Assembly (NCBI RefSeq): GCF_026262505.1
Contig: NC_067204.1
Span: 20,119,300 to 20,183,299 of the forward strand
Direction of reading: 5' to 3'
Length of the DNA: 64,000 nt
From: Trichomonas vaginalis G3
Lineage: Eukaryota > Parabasalia > Trichomonadida > Trichomonadidae
Shown here: one piece after another, positions 20,367 to 32,200 of the stretch
Layout of the letters: each line of letters opens with the position of its first letter
How positions within the stretch are numbered: the stretch's first letter is position 1
Notes under the pieces: generated by a model
What the model was told of the DNA's origin: nothing
The model's input: only the letters and a program-made list of their open reading frames with translations
Database searches by the model: none
Program-made: the position numbers and the translations under genes

Positions 20367-22961
20367 ATGTTACTTTTATTCTTTTTCTTAGCGAGTTCAA
20401 AACTTAAAAACTACAATATTCCTTCTACATTCAGATTTGGACAGAATATGCTTGATGGAACAAGGAAAACATTTTGGTGGAAGGCTGGTCCTTACACAGG
20501 CACTAATGAATGGCCTTTTAATCCAGGATATTATCACAACTATCAATGGCTTGACAACTACAAATTAGGTTTTCTTGCAAACGGGTTTACATTTTTCGTT
20601 ATTGCCGCTGTTGTTTTCTTAGTTTGCTGCATCTTCGGGTTTATCTCATATTTTTGCTTTAATGACAAACGCGATGGCAAGAGCAAATTAATCTGTATTT
20701 TTGCTCTTATTTTCATGTTTACTACAACTATTTTAGTTATAGCCTGCTTAATTTTAGTCATTGTTAATAATGCAGACAAAGTATCGATGGATCAATCAGT
20801 TACGAACTCTCCGATGGACAAAATCTTTTCGCAGCTTCGTACAATTAGTTTGTTATTTTCTAGTGCCGTTAAAGATATTGGAAACCAAAATAATACAAGA
20901 CAAATCTATCGATGGATGAACAATTACATTACAGATCTTACTACTGCAGATGACGAGGCAAAAACCTTTCTTAACGCAGGAAATTATGTTTTTGATAAAG
21001 CAGATAAAGCAAAAGAAGATTATTTAAATCAGCTAAAATCATTGGCAGCAGCATGTAATAACTACATTAACGACTATAATGCCAATAATGGACTTAGCAA
21101 GAAAGGCTCAGATCTTGTTAAAGATATTTATGGATACGAAAGAATAGAACCAAAGACAATTAAGAATGTATTTGATGATAGAAATGGCAAAGATCAAGAA
21201 TTCTTGGTGAACGTTTGCAATAACAAAGAAAAACTGACTCTCCTCCAAGAATCCTTCTTTGACTACATCAAAATGCATCAAAATCTCAGACCATACGTTA
21301 AGAGTCTTACAGATTCAATCTTAGTTCTTAACAAACGTGGAGTTCCTGCAATGGAAGCATGGATTACTGATGAGTTTAATCCATTCGTTGAAACTTTTCA
21401 AGTAACAGATTCAACAGCTGGTGATTCATTCGGAAATCATTTAAAATCATATAATAGCAATAACCAAACGTATGTAATTGTGTCAATTGTAGGTGCTGTC
21501 CTTGCAATTGGTGGTCTTGTCATGATCATTGTTTTCGTTCTTGCTCCAAAGATGAATATTGCTATTGCAGCATTTATTTGTGGCATTGGATTCATGATTT
21601 TATGTTTCGGCATTGGTGCATCATTCGGAACAACAAACTTCTATATATCATCCGATGATCACCTCAATAATTCATTTTCAGACAAAAACGCATCAGACAA
21701 AAACCAATTTGCATATTATAATATCTTTGTTTGTCCATATGATTCTATCATTGAATCCTTCAATTACCTTGAAACTCAAACAGAAGGATCTTTCTCAGGT
21801 TTCATTTCTAGTTACATACATTATTCTAATTATACAGATCAAATCGGACAATTGATAACCAAAATGGGTGACAATGGTTTAATTAAAAATAACCAAACCA
21901 AAATACCATTCTATACTGGAGATACCCAAGACAAGAGATATAATAGTTCAAATATACCAAGATCTCCAGCCCAGGCTAAACTTATTTCTGCTCTTAATTC
22001 AGCATTTATTAAGCAAAGAGTTTTCGATTTCAAAGAAATTCTGGAGAGAATTTTCACATTTACAGATTCTCCTTTTCATGATAAAAAAGACAGTTGGAAA
22101 GTTGTTCGGGATAGTTGTCAAGATTTTAATGAAAAAGATGTTAATGCTGTTAAAGAAAAAATTAATCAATGCAAAGCATCAGAAACTGATAATAATAAAA
22201 AGAAGAGCTATATTGAAATTGAGGAAAATAAATTCTTCAAGAAAATTAATTCACAGGAAGATTACGAGGCTATTTATCAGTATGCAAAAGATATCGATGC
22301 AGTTTATAAAGCTGATGAGGGACTCGCAAGTGTAATTAGAGAGTTCTTTGGTATGCATATGAACAAAATACACGCAACAATAAGCAGTCTCCATGAACTT
22401 AATAAAATTTATATTCAGCCTAACCTCAAAAATGGTACTGCATGGTACAATTTCGACAGGGCTGCTAATCAAATCACATCCCAATCTTGCGCAAAACTTG
22501 CAGAAGAGTATTCAATAATTAGAGAGGGTATTTACGATAAATCAGCTAAATATATGGGATTGGCAGCAATGCTCGGTTTGTTCGCATTAATTACATATGT
22601 TATTTCAATGCTATTTGCTGTTTTCTTCAAACTTTCATGGGGTAACAGAATGTCTAAAGATAAATCACCCACTGCTTACTCATACTCCAGCAAATCTTCG
22701 GTTGAAAATAATAAGAAGAAGAAACAAGAAGAAAAGAAGTCGGAATCCGATTCGTCTTCATTCTCAGAAGAAGCACCAAGACTTTCACAGCGCAGCATGG
22801 CTTCACAAAGAGGTTTGGCTTCTTCAAGACCATCTACACAACGAGGTTTTGGATCACAGAGAGGCCTTGCAACTAATAGAGGCTTTGTAGGTGCTCCTCC
22901 ATCAAGAGGTCGTGCTTCTAATCGTGACTACTCATCAAGCACGGACAGCTCTTATACTTAA
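20367..22961 (+). CDS. Prominin-like five-pass membrane protein, copy A
   Basis: An 864-residue protein; the start MLLLFFFLASSKLKN gives a signal peptide. Hydrophobic segments give a five-span pattern: TM1 about 72-95, TM2 about 108-133, a large loop to about 370, TM3 about 375-398 and TM4 about 401-424, a second large loop to about 735, and TM5 about 736-762. This is the prominin order, with a Cys cluster at the end of TM1 (VCCIFGF) and a total length like human prominin-1. Both large loops carry N-glycosylation sequons. The cytoplasmic tail is Lys/Glu/Ser-rich and then has repeats of the type SQRGLAS. Prominins bind cholesterol on membrane protrusions. The match is topological and by pattern, not proven. 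Copy B lies 5.8 kb downstream. Confidence 0.7.
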   Translation: MLLLFFFLASSKLKNYNIPSTFRFGQNMLDGTRKTFWWKAGPYTGTNEWPFNPGYYHNYQWLDNYKLGFLANGFTFFVIAAVVFLVCCIFGFISYFCFNDKRDGKSKLICIFALIFMFTTTILVIACLILVIVNNADKVSMDQSVTNSPMDKIFSQLRTISLLFSSAVKDIGNQNNTRQIYRWMNNYITDLTTADDEAKTFLNAGNYVFDKADKAKEDYLNQLKSLAAACNNYINDYNANNGLSKKGSDLVKDIYGYERIEPKTIKNVFDDRNGKDQEFLVNVCNNKEKLTLLQESFFDYIKMHQNLRPYVKSLTDSILVLNKRGVPAMEAWITDEFNPFVETFQVTDSTAGDSFGNHLKSYNSNNQTYVIVSIVGAVLAIGGLVMIIVFVLAPKMNIAIAAFICGIGFMILCFGIGASFGTTNFYISSDDHLNNSFSDKNASDKNQFAYYNIFVCPYDSIIESFNYLETQTEGSFSGFISSYIHYSNYTDQIGQLITKMGDNGLIKNNQTKIPFYTGDTQDKRYNSSNIPRSPAQAKLISALNSAFIKQRVFDFKEILERIFTFTDSPFHDKKDSWKVVRDSCQDFNEKDVNAVKEKINQCKASETDNNKKKSYIEIEENKFFKKINSQEDYEAIYQYAKDIDAVYKADEGLASVIREFFGMHMNKIHATISSLHELNKIYIQPNLKNGTAWYNFDRAANQITSQSCAKLAEEYSIIREGIYDKSAKYMGLAAMLGLFALITYVISMLFAVFFKLSWGNRMSKDKSPTAYSYSSKSSVENNKKKKQEEKKSESDSSSFSEEAPRLSQRSMASQRGLASSRPSTQRGFGSQRGLATNRGFVGAPPSRGRASNRDYSSSTDSSYT
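21492..21859 (+). repeat. Gene-conversion tract shared with copy B (368 bp)
   Basis: These 368 bp match 27273-27640 with only two differences by eye (near 21786 and 21794), whereas the sequences on both sides are far more diverged in DNA and protein. The tract encodes TM3, TM4 and the start of the second outside loop (about residues 376-497). Confidence 0.9.
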
Positions 22962-23101
22962 ATTGGATGAGGATTTTAACAAAGCTATTTCTATCTGAGT
23001 AATTAATTAACGATAAAATAATATTTTGGTAATTCTGTTTCATATTATTAAAGCATTCGTTATAACAAATATACAAATTATTTGAATAATCAAAGACTGA
23101 T

Positions 23102-23782
23102 ATTCTTCAATGAATTTAGTCTTTGCAATTGATTCAGCAAACTTTTTTTCACCCTCAACTGTTTTTTCTCTTCATTCAGTCAATATTTAAATATTTAACT
23201 TCGCTTTGTGTTAATTCTTCTGCAAAATTAGCAATATCTTCACTAAGTTCGCTGCATCGTTGTCCAAGAGCTTTGATTGTTGCGTCGTAATGGTTCTTCA
23301 TTTCGTTCTTCTCTTTATCAAAACGTTCTTCTGTTGTTGATTTATAAGTATCAAATTCTTTCTGTTGATTTGTGATTTCCGATTTAAGTTTATCGTTTTC
23401 AGCTGTAAGTTCCGAAATTGTTCGGTTCAATTTGTTGGCTTCACTCTGTAATTCAACTTGTTTGGATTTAAGGTTCTTGATTTCTTCGTTCATTTGTGAC
23501 TTTTCGTCTTCGAATTTGCTCTTCATGTTTGTAATGATCTGTGTACGTTCTTCTTCAACTTTGTCATCAAGAGTGATGTCGCGTTCTGAGATTTCTGCTG
23601 ACAAGTGTTGTGTCATTTCGTTGTATTGTTGTTGTGTCTTGTTCAGCTGTGATTTAGTTTGATCTAATTGTGCTTTCAAAATGTCCGTCTGGTCTAAAAG
23701 TTTTGTATTCTCTTGTTCGAGTTCATCATATTTTTGTTCACTCTCTGCGATCTCGTTTTAACGTTGAACCTTCATGTTCTTG
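23102..23782 (-). pseudogene. Fragment of the coiled-coil gene at 29270-32338
   Basis: Positions 23191-23782 match 29693-30284 with three mismatches by eye (about 99.5%), equal to an internal piece of the 1022-residue coiled-coil protein. The flank 23102-23180 is a clearly more diverged copy of 29551-29640 with a short deletion. So the fragment joins an old decayed part to a recently refreshed part. One of the mismatches (near 23760) makes a stop codon in the coding frame, and the homology ends abruptly at 23782. No start codon or promoter is evident. It is the remains of a full gene duplicated together with the prominin-like gene. Confidence 0.85.
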
Positions 23783-24078
23783 TGAGGTTTTCGTTAAAAA
23801 GTTATTAAGCAAACCTATTAGTTCATTCATGTTGAATTTTGCAAAACATACCTGCAAAAACAAGAGCTAAATTTACCGCATCATCATCAGAATTTATACT
23901 TACACCAGTAAATATTAAATATTGTTGTATTTAAATGAGTTTATCTATTTTTTCCGGCATTGATAAGTCATATTAAGTTAATGATGAAATTTGATTCTAT
24001 ATACCTCGAGCATCTCTTATGATATGAGGATTTATATGCTTTTTATTTTTCGATCAATTTTCTATTGAAAGTTTAAGA

Positions 24079-25577
24079 GTTAACATAAGGATGTCAATTT
24101 GGAAGAAAAGTGAGAAAATTCCTAAAATGCTAAAAATGAATTTTCCAAACGTACTTTTTTATCTCATTTTTTTGATTTTGAAAAAAATTTGGAGAGAAGA
24201 ACTCTTCGTTTTTGAATTTTGTCACGATGGGTTTAAAGTATATTAGACACATGTATTGATATTACTATTTTTGTATATTTTGAGAGAAAATCCCTAAAAA
24301 GTGAGAAAATCTGAGACGGTTTGAGAAAATATATAAACTATTGAAAATTTGAATTAAACTTCTAATTTGGAAAAAAGAAATTTGGAAAGAAGAAAATTCA
24401 AAAATCGAGATTTAGACTCAGTATCAAATGGAGAACAAAATGTTTCTTCATATGAAGGAAAAATTTTCTTGAGAAGAAATAGAGTTTTTAAAATTTTATT
24501 GTATGTAATGAAATAAACAAATATTAAAATTATTTTTTGATAACAAGAAAATTCCCAACAGAAAATATTTGAGACAAAGAAAAAAAGAAAATTGAAAAAT
24601 ATTACTCTCCTTTACATTTCATGAGATTTTCAATTTATTTTCATAAAATTGACAATTTTATACGTTTAGATGAAAATAAGTGATTTTGCTTGAAATAAAA
24701 ATTATTGTTTGTTTACAGCTATCAAATAGATTTTTGCTATTTTGATTAAAATTTGTTAATCAAATTAATAATTTTTTTCTAAATATCTTAAATATCTGGA
24801 TCACTCACTGATACGATGAATTAAACGATAAAAATAATACAAACTCAACTAAGTTTCCTGTCTTTCAACCAAAAAATATTATGCAATTTAAATTAAATTG
24901 TTTATTCAAAGATAAAACAAAGATAAAGTAATTATAATTATCATATACTTTATGAATAACTCTCTAATTGGATAAGATTTTCGTACAAATATTTTTATTA
25001 ATATCGATAAGAATATGTTTACCTACTATCACCATATGTCGATAAACGAGAGTAGAGTGATTTTTATCATCGAAACTTTTTAAAAGCTGTAAGCAGGAAG
25101 TAATAATCTTGTTTTTTCTGAGTTAGTTGTAGAACTATTGATGCCCGAGTTATCATTGTGATGCAGAAGGATATCAATGTACTGACTGAAGGATATGAAT
25201 TGAATTGAATTTTATTGAATTTCAATTTGATCAAAATTTGTTGAAATGATATGAATGTGTCAACTTCTGTATCATTCTCCTTCACTCCTTCCTTATTCTT
25301 TCGAGAACGAAGCTAGCTCAGCTTTCGCTGAGCGAATTGACACTTTTCATGCACTAAACGTACATACTCTCAAATTTATCGAAAAAATTAATACCACCTA
25401 AACTAGTATATTCTTATTTTAAATATGATATTATCCTTATATTCCACACTAAAATTCATTTAAATCAACTTTTAAAAAAGTTCGAATCCTGCGCGTCTCA
25501 CTTTTAAAATTTTCCAAATGGAAAATTATATTCTCCTAAAGTGAAAAAAATTTTCCAAATTGACTTCCTTAGTTAAC
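24079..25577. repeat. Possible 1.5-kb element bounded by about 26-bp inverted repeats
   Basis: The left end (24079-24104, gttaacataaggatgtcaat) and the right end, read on the other strand from 25577 (gttaactaaggaagtcaatt), match over about 25 of 27 bases with a one-base gap. The interior is AT-rich with repeated gtgagaaaat-like words and no open frame coding for a transposase. It could be a non-autonomous DNA transposon. No clear target-site duplication was identified, so this is tentative. Confidence 0.4.
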
Positions 25578-26159
25578 ATTTTTAAGATATATAGTGTCAT
25601 TATATACCATTAAGATTCAGATCTAAAAAGTGCCAAAAATTGCTCACAAGATTTCAGAATCAATTCCGATCGTAGAAGCAATTACTTTTTCTCCAAAAAC
25701 TCTCGATAACTTTTTGCGTTATTTAAAGGCTATACGGATGAACATGCAGATTACATATATTCATTGGTCTTATTCAATTCCGAGCATAAAAATGATCCTG
25801 TGCTATAAAAATTATGCATTTTATATTTTTTATCAATACTTAATCGTCGCTTCTTTCAAAGAGTCCTTTTTTCAAACATAATAATGACGAAGCCTTCTCT
25901 TTAAACCATATAAAATGGTCATAAATTTTTCAAGAAATCTTTAACGCAAAATTTGATATCAAAAATTGTGCGCACATTTTACTCGTTTATATTTTTATCA
26001 TATGTAAAACTATAACATTTTGAATAGCTTCTCAAAAATTAAAACTTCACAATCCAAAATTTTTAAAGAAAGAATACTATATATCGCTTTTTGTATTTTA
26101 AAATATTTTTTTCCTAATCAAAATCGGTTTTTTATGATTTTTCATCAATTTCTGATTTG
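25578..26159. other. Intergenic region upstream of prominin-like copy B
   Basis: About 580 bp. An open stretch at 25630-25881 starts with GTG, matches nothing I recognise and has no upstream signal, so it is not called as a gene. The 120 bp before copy B are AT-rich and share the words ttcacaatccaa with the DNA near 18990, upstream of copy A. Confidence 0.4.
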
Positions 26160-28745
26160 ATGCTACTTTTATTATTATCCTTAACCCGTTCAATCGTAAA
26201 AAATTATGACATTCCATCTGTTTTCAAGTTTGGGCAGAATATGCTCGATGGAACAAAGAAGACTTTTAGTTGGAAATCAGGTTTATATGTTGGAACAAAT
26301 GATTGGCCTTTTAAACCAGGATATTACCACAACTATCAATGGCTTGATAACTATCACTTAGGTTTTCTTGCTGATGGATTCACATTTTTCGTTATTGCCG
26401 CAGTAATTTTCTTAGTTTGCAGCATCTTCGGATTTATATCCTATTATTGCTTTAATGACAAACGATCCGGCAAGAGTAAATGCATCTGCATCCTTGCCCT
26501 TGTTTTCATGTTCCTTACAACCATTTTAGTTATCAGTTGCATTATCCTAGTAGTTGTTGCAAGCGCCGATAAGGTCTCAATGGATCAGTCAGCATCAGGT
26601 TCTCCTATGAGCAATATCTATCAGCACCTTACTACCGTTCAAACAAGTTTTGCGTCAGGAATCGAGACAATTGGAAGTTCCGATAATACAAGGAACATCT
26701 ATCAATGGATGAACAATTTTGAAACTGATCTCAATCGCGCCGATACAGCAAGAGCTGAGCTCCCCAATATTTCGTTGGAAAAAACACTTGCATTAAAATC
26801 ATATACTGACAACTTAAAAGCCTTAGACGAAGCATACAACGCATTTAAACAGCAATTCGAAGCAAATACAAATGGCATTCAAAACGGACCAAATCTTGTA
26901 AACTCGATTTACGGATACGAACAACTTAATTATAGTGATTTATTACAGCCTCTGACAGACAGAAAGGAAACCGACCAGATGTACTTGGATGGTGTTTGCT
27001 CAAGAACTAATGATTTAATTTTTTTACAGAACTCCTTAAACGAATACATCACGATGCATCAGAAACTCAAAGGTTACGTTAAGAGTCTTACAGATTCAAT
27101 TTTGGTTCTTAATTCCCGTGGTGTTCCAGCCATGAAAAATTGGGTTGACGAAGAATTTTCTGCTTTTGTTGACGCCTTCAAAGTAACAGACAACAAAGAC
27201 ACAGATTCATTCGGAAACCACATGAAATCATACGATGGTGGTACAAAGACATTCCTTATTGTTTCCATTATCGGTGCTGTCCTTGCAATTGGTGGTCTTG
27301 TCATGATCATTGTTTTCGTTCTTGCTCCAAAGATGAATATTGCTATTGCAGCATTTATTTGTGGCATTGGATTCATGATTTTATGTTTCGGCATTGGTGC
27401 ATCATTCGGAACAACAAACTTCTATATATCATCCGATGATCACCTCAATAATTCATTTTCAGACAAAAACGCATCAGACAAAAACCAATTTGCATATTAT
27501 AATATCTTTGTTTGTCCATATGATTCTATCATTGAATCCTTCAATTACCTTGAAACTCAAACAGAAGAATCTTTCCCAGGTTTCATTTCTAGTTACATAC
27601 ATTATTCTAATTATACAGATCAAATCGGACAATTGATAACAGAAATCATCGACAAAAAACTTCTTACTGTCAATAACGGTGCTATTCCTTTCTATGTAGG
27701 AACTGTTAATAATCCTAGATACAATGCTTCATACCAACCAAGATCTCCACCACAGACTAAACAGATTTCAGCTCTCGATGATACATTTGGTGAACTCGAA
27801 CCAAAGGATGGCAATAACTTCGAATACACGAAAGTTCTTACAGCTGTATTTACTTATACATCTTCTCCATTCGTCGACCTTAAAGATACTTATGAAAAAG
27901 TAAAAGCTCAATGCAGTATTAATGGAAAAGATGTTGCGGAAGTTAAGGCTCAAATTACTTCGTGCAAAGATAATGTATCAGACGAAGCAACTAAGACTGC
28001 TGTAAACACAATCGAATCAAATGCATTCTTCAGGACAATTTCATCAAAAGAAGATTATAAAGCTCTTTACTACTATGTGAAAAATGTCCATGCTTTTTAC
28101 CAAGCAGATAACTCAATTTCAAGTACTATCAGAAAATTCTTCGCCCAAAACATGAACAAAGTACATAATACTTTGGTTGATCTTTACAATTTAAACAGAA
28201 CTTATATTCAGCCGAACGTCCAAAATGGTACTGCATGGTACAAATTCGATAGCGCTTCTAAACAAATCACAACCCAATCTTGTGCAAAACTTGCAGAACA
28301 GTATTCGGATATGAGAGAGAGCGTTTACGAGAAATCAGCTAATTACATTGGTTCGGCAGCAATGCTCGGCTTGTTCGCATTAATTGCATATGTTATTTCT
28401 ATGTTATTCGCTGTTTTCTTCAAACTTTCATGGGGCAACAGAATGTCTAAGGACACATCATCTGGTTCTTACTCATACTCAAGCAAGGCTGACTCAAAGA
28501 AGAAGAAAGAGGAAGAAAAGAAGAAGGAGAAAGACTCCGATTCATCATCATTCTCCGAAGAAGCTCCAAGACTTTCTCAGCATGGTATGGCATCTCAGAG
28601 AGGTTTGGCTTCTCAAAGACCATCCACACAACGCGGAATGGCTTCTCAGAGAGGATTGGCTTCCAACAGAGGATTCGCAGGTGTTCCTCCATCAAGAGGT
28701 GGTAACCGTGGAGGTTCATCAAGCTCTAGTAGCTCGTATACTTAA
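26160..28745 (+). CDS. Prominin-like five-pass membrane protein, copy B
   Basis: An 861-residue paralogue of copy A with the same signal peptide, five membrane spans, two large glycosylatable loops and a Ser/Lys/Glu-rich tail that ends in SQRGMASQRGLAS-type repeats and a Gly/Ser run. The N-terminal 150 residues and the C-terminal 150 residues are strongly conserved with copy A; the first outer loop is the least conserved. Residues of about 372-493 are nearly identical at DNA level, through recent conversion. Both copies are intact, so both are probably expressed. Like prominins, they would sit in the plasma membrane or in protrusions; the function in a trichomonad is unknown. Confidence 0.7.
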   Translation: MLLLLLSLTRSIVKNYDIPSVFKFGQNMLDGTKKTFSWKSGLYVGTNDWPFKPGYYHNYQWLDNYHLGFLADGFTFFVIAAVIFLVCSIFGFISYYCFNDKRSGKSKCICILALVFMFLTTILVISCIILVVVASADKVSMDQSASGSPMSNIYQHLTTVQTSFASGIETIGSSDNTRNIYQWMNNFETDLNRADTARAELPNISLEKTLALKSYTDNLKALDEAYNAFKQQFEANTNGIQNGPNLVNSIYGYEQLNYSDLLQPLTDRKETDQMYLDGVCSRTNDLIFLQNSLNEYITMHQKLKGYVKSLTDSILVLNSRGVPAMKNWVDEEFSAFVDAFKVTDNKDTDSFGNHMKSYDGGTKTFLIVSIIGAVLAIGGLVMIIVFVLAPKMNIAIAAFICGIGFMILCFGIGASFGTTNFYISSDDHLNNSFSDKNASDKNQFAYYNIFVCPYDSIIESFNYLETQTEESFPGFISSYIHYSNYTDQIGQLITEIIDKKLLTVNNGAIPFYVGTVNNPRYNASYQPRSPPQTKQISALDDTFGELEPKDGNNFEYTKVLTAVFTYTSSPFVDLKDTYEKVKAQCSINGKDVAEVKAQITSCKDNVSDEATKTAVNTIESNAFFRTISSKEDYKALYYYVKNVHAFYQADNSISSTIRKFFAQNMNKVHNTLVDLYNLNRTYIQPNVQNGTAWYKFDSASKQITTQSCAKLAEQYSDMRESVYEKSANYIGSAAMLGLFALIAYVISMLFAVFFKLSWGNRMSKDTSSGSYSYSSKADSKKKKEEEKKKEKDSDSSSFSEEAPRLSQHGMASQRGLASQRPSTQRGMASQRGLASNRGFAGVPPSRGGNRGGSSSSSSSYT
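27273..27640 (+). repeat. Gene-conversion tract shared with copy A (368 bp)
   Basis: The partner of 21492-21859, with two differences. Its boundaries are sharp on both sides, as expected of a recent conversion event rather than selection. Confidence 0.9.
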
Positions 28746-29269
28746 TTTAATTATCAATCAAAAAATACTACATTTAATTTATAAAAAAAATCGCGTTTTT
28801 AAACAACTTTATATTTTATTTAATAATACTTTTTTAGCTTATGTTTGATAAAGAATGTTGGTGAACAAATAGGGCAAAATTAGACATGTTAAATCTCAGT
28901 TCTTTTTGTATACAAATTTCAATTTTCAAATACCGAAAGTTTTTGAGATAGAAAACAAACACAGTTTTATAATATATTCACCTAGTTTTTGGGAGTCATG
29001 TTCAAATACTTTATCCATATGGGAGAACATACCACTTTCTGACAACAAAATTTTATTGACAAAAGAAATGCAATATTTGGATGTTTTGAAGATCTAAATT
29101 AATAATTAGGACTTCATGTCATAAATTAATTTTGTGGGAAAATTTTATGTTGACTGTTCAATCTACTTGACAGAAAGTCAGAAAGAGTTAAATGGTGTAT
29201 GAATCAATTTATTCAAAAGAAAGTATTAAAAAAATTGTTAGTTAAGATTAAATAAATGAATAAAATAGT
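28746..29269. other. Intergenic between convergent genes, no gene seen
   Basis: About 520 bp, AT-rich. A 63-codon open stretch (28906-29097) begins at TTG and resembles nothing known to me. Confidence 0.45.
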
Positions 29270-32200
29270 TTATTGAAGTTTAATGTCATTGTTAACAATA
29301 ATTTGGGCTACAGCATCAGGAGTTGTTTGTCCTTGTTTTGCATTCAACAACTTCCTAATTTTCTCGTCTGCTGCCAGAAGTTTCTTATATTCGTCAAAGG
29401 CCTTTTCAACACCAAATCTATATTCATGGTCATCTATTGGTTTCATTGGAGAGAAGAAGTTCCTAAACTTATCTGCGAAATAGTTCATCAACTTCTTCTT
29501 TTCATCCTCGAATTTCATCTTCTGAAGAAGAAGCTTTTCATTAGAACTTGCTTGTTCTTCAATGATTTTAGTCTTTGCAAGGGCTTCTGCAAGCATTTTC
29601 TCACGTTCGACTGATGATTGAATACGTTTCTTCTCTTCGTTCAGTTTACGTTTATCTTCAATCAATGTCTGTTTTTCTTTTTGAAGTTTGTTATATTTAA
29701 CTTCGCTTTGTGTTAATTCTTCTGCAAAATTAGCAATATCTTCACTAAGTTCGCTGCATCGTTGTCCAAGAGCTTTGATTGTTGCGTCGTAATGGTTCTT
29801 CATTTCGTTCTTCTCTTTATCAAAACGTTCTTCTGTTGTTGATTTATAAGTATCAAATTCTTTCTGTTGATTTGTGATTTCCGATTTAAGTTTATCGTTT
29901 TCAGCTGTAAGTTCAGAAATTGTTCGGTTCAATTTGTTGGCTTCACTCTGTAATTCAACTTGTTTGGATTTAAGGTTCTTGATTTCTTCGTTCATTTGTG
30001 ACTTTTCGTCTTCGAATTTGCTCTTCATGTTTGTAATGATCTGTGTACGTTCTTCTTCAACTTTGTCATCAAGAGTGATGTCGCGTTCTGAGATTTCTGC
30101 CGACAAGTGTTGTGTCATTTCGTTGTATTGTTGTTGTGTCTTGTTCAGCTGTGATTTAGTTTGATCTAATTGTGCTTTCAAAATGTCCGTCTGGTCTAAA
30201 AGTTTTGTATTCTCTTGTTCGAGTTCATCATATTTTTGTTCACTCTCTGCGATCTCGTTTTGACGTTGAACCTTCATGTTCTTGACCTTCTCTTGTGTCT
30301 TCTGCAACTTATCTGCAAGAACTTCAATGTATTGCTTGAATTGTGCAACTTGATTTACTAATTCATCGTTTGATTCAGGTTCAATCTCGAAAACGTCACC
30401 AATACCTTCAATAACACCTTGCATCTTGTTGTTTTCTGTTGAAAGTCGGTCGTTTTCTTTGGATAATCTCTTGATTGCGTCTAATAACTTGGCTCCTTGG
30501 TCTTCAATGACTTGATCCAACGTGGAAGCTGTTTGTAAGAGCGCAATAGAGATATCTACGATGATTGGCGAGATCTTTTCCTTTAAATCACTGAGATCTT
30601 TGTTGGCTTTCGATGCTTTTTCGTCACGTTTTTCGATTTCCTTGGTAAAGTAGTCATTGATTTGCCTGTAAATGGCCTGGACTTTGGAAGCATCTTGAAG
30701 AGCATCATTGTGAGCAATTTTGTCGATGACAATTTGTAATTCATCTGGGAATGAAGAGAATTGCCATCCGGAAGGAGGAATTTGGGTCTCTTGGACTGTT
30801 TGTTGCTTCATGTCTCTGTACTTGGCTTCCGCTTCAAGCTCTTTGACCTTGTCTTCGGCATCTTCAAGTTTATGTTTCAAATCTAAGTTTTCTCCTTTAA
30901 GTTCGTTGCCTTCATTAACGAGTTCTGAGTTCTTTAACTGCGCTTCTGATAATTCTTGGCTTAGTTCATTGACTTTTTGCTCGAGTTGTTCGATTAATTT
31001 GTTCATTTCTTGTTCTGCTTGGTTCTCTGGCTTCTCTTCTTCTTCCTGGTTCTGCATTTCTTGCTTCTTAAGAAGGATTTCCCTAAGTTTTCCGATTTGT
31101 TGTGAGTAATTTTCGTTTAATAAGTTTAATGAGTCAATTTTTGCCTGTAAAGCGTTGATTATTGACTTAGAATCCTCTAAATTATCTGTTGCTTCCTTTA
31201 ATTCTTGCATTAAAGCTGCTTTTTCGGCTTCTAATTCTTGGATTTTTTCTTCAGCAGCGTTAAGCTTTTCTCTGACCTCCTTTTGAAGGTAAGTAATTTC
31301 TTGGAGATGTCTTTCTTGTATTTCTTGGATCTTTTCGTGCTGTTCCTTCAATTCATCTTCGCTATTTTTCTCTTCTTCTGGGTTTACGTCACGAGTTCCA
31401 ACGACAACTATATCATCTTCATCATTTTCCTTCTTTTGCTCCTTCTCTTTCTCTTTCATTTCAGCTTTGAGGTTTTTGAGCTGATTAATCAAATCGTTTA
31501 CCTCGTGTTCATGGTTTTCCTTGGTCATTGCGTTCTCCTGATTCGCTGCATCTAACTCAGCTTGTAATTTATTGACTTCACGTTTGTTTTCTTGGTTGGA
31601 TTTTTTCAGTTGATCCTTTAGATTTGCAATCTGGTCCTGGAGATCGTAGATTTTGTCCTTGAGCATTGCGTTTTTCTGCTTTAATGCCTGGACTTGGTTG
31701 TCATTATTTAATGAAGCTGCTGGAGATTTGAGGCCTGAAGGTGATGAAGGAGTCTGCTGAGCCTGGCGTTGCATTGATCTCATGTCTGGGCCGTTCTCGA
31801 ATTTCTCAATGAGATTGTCAACGTTAGTAAATTTTTCGGCAAAATATCTCGAACTTGATTGAATAAGACGATCATTTTTGGATTTAAGTAACTTGGTTTC
31901 GACATCTTTACTTGATAACTGCTGTTTGGCGGCTTCAAGTTCTTTCTGGAGTTGATCAATTTTATTCTGAAAATTCTGTTTTGTGGTTTGAACATGCTCT
32001 GTCATGGTTGCATATTCTGCACTGCGTATTTGGTCGTGGTGCTCTTTTTCAAGCTTCAATTGGTTCTCGAGATCTTTGTTCGTTTCGGAACTAAGTTGGA
32101 GTCTGTGCTGTAGATCATCGATGTCGCGTTTAAGTTTACCATTTTCTGTCAATATATTGTGGTTTTCGGTCGATAACTGCTTATATTTGTCCATGAAGCC

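Noticed and set aside
25478-25500. tRNA T-loop-like word gttcgaatcctgcg
   Set aside because: No pairing stem, D-arm, anticodon arm or acceptor could be built around it on either strand.
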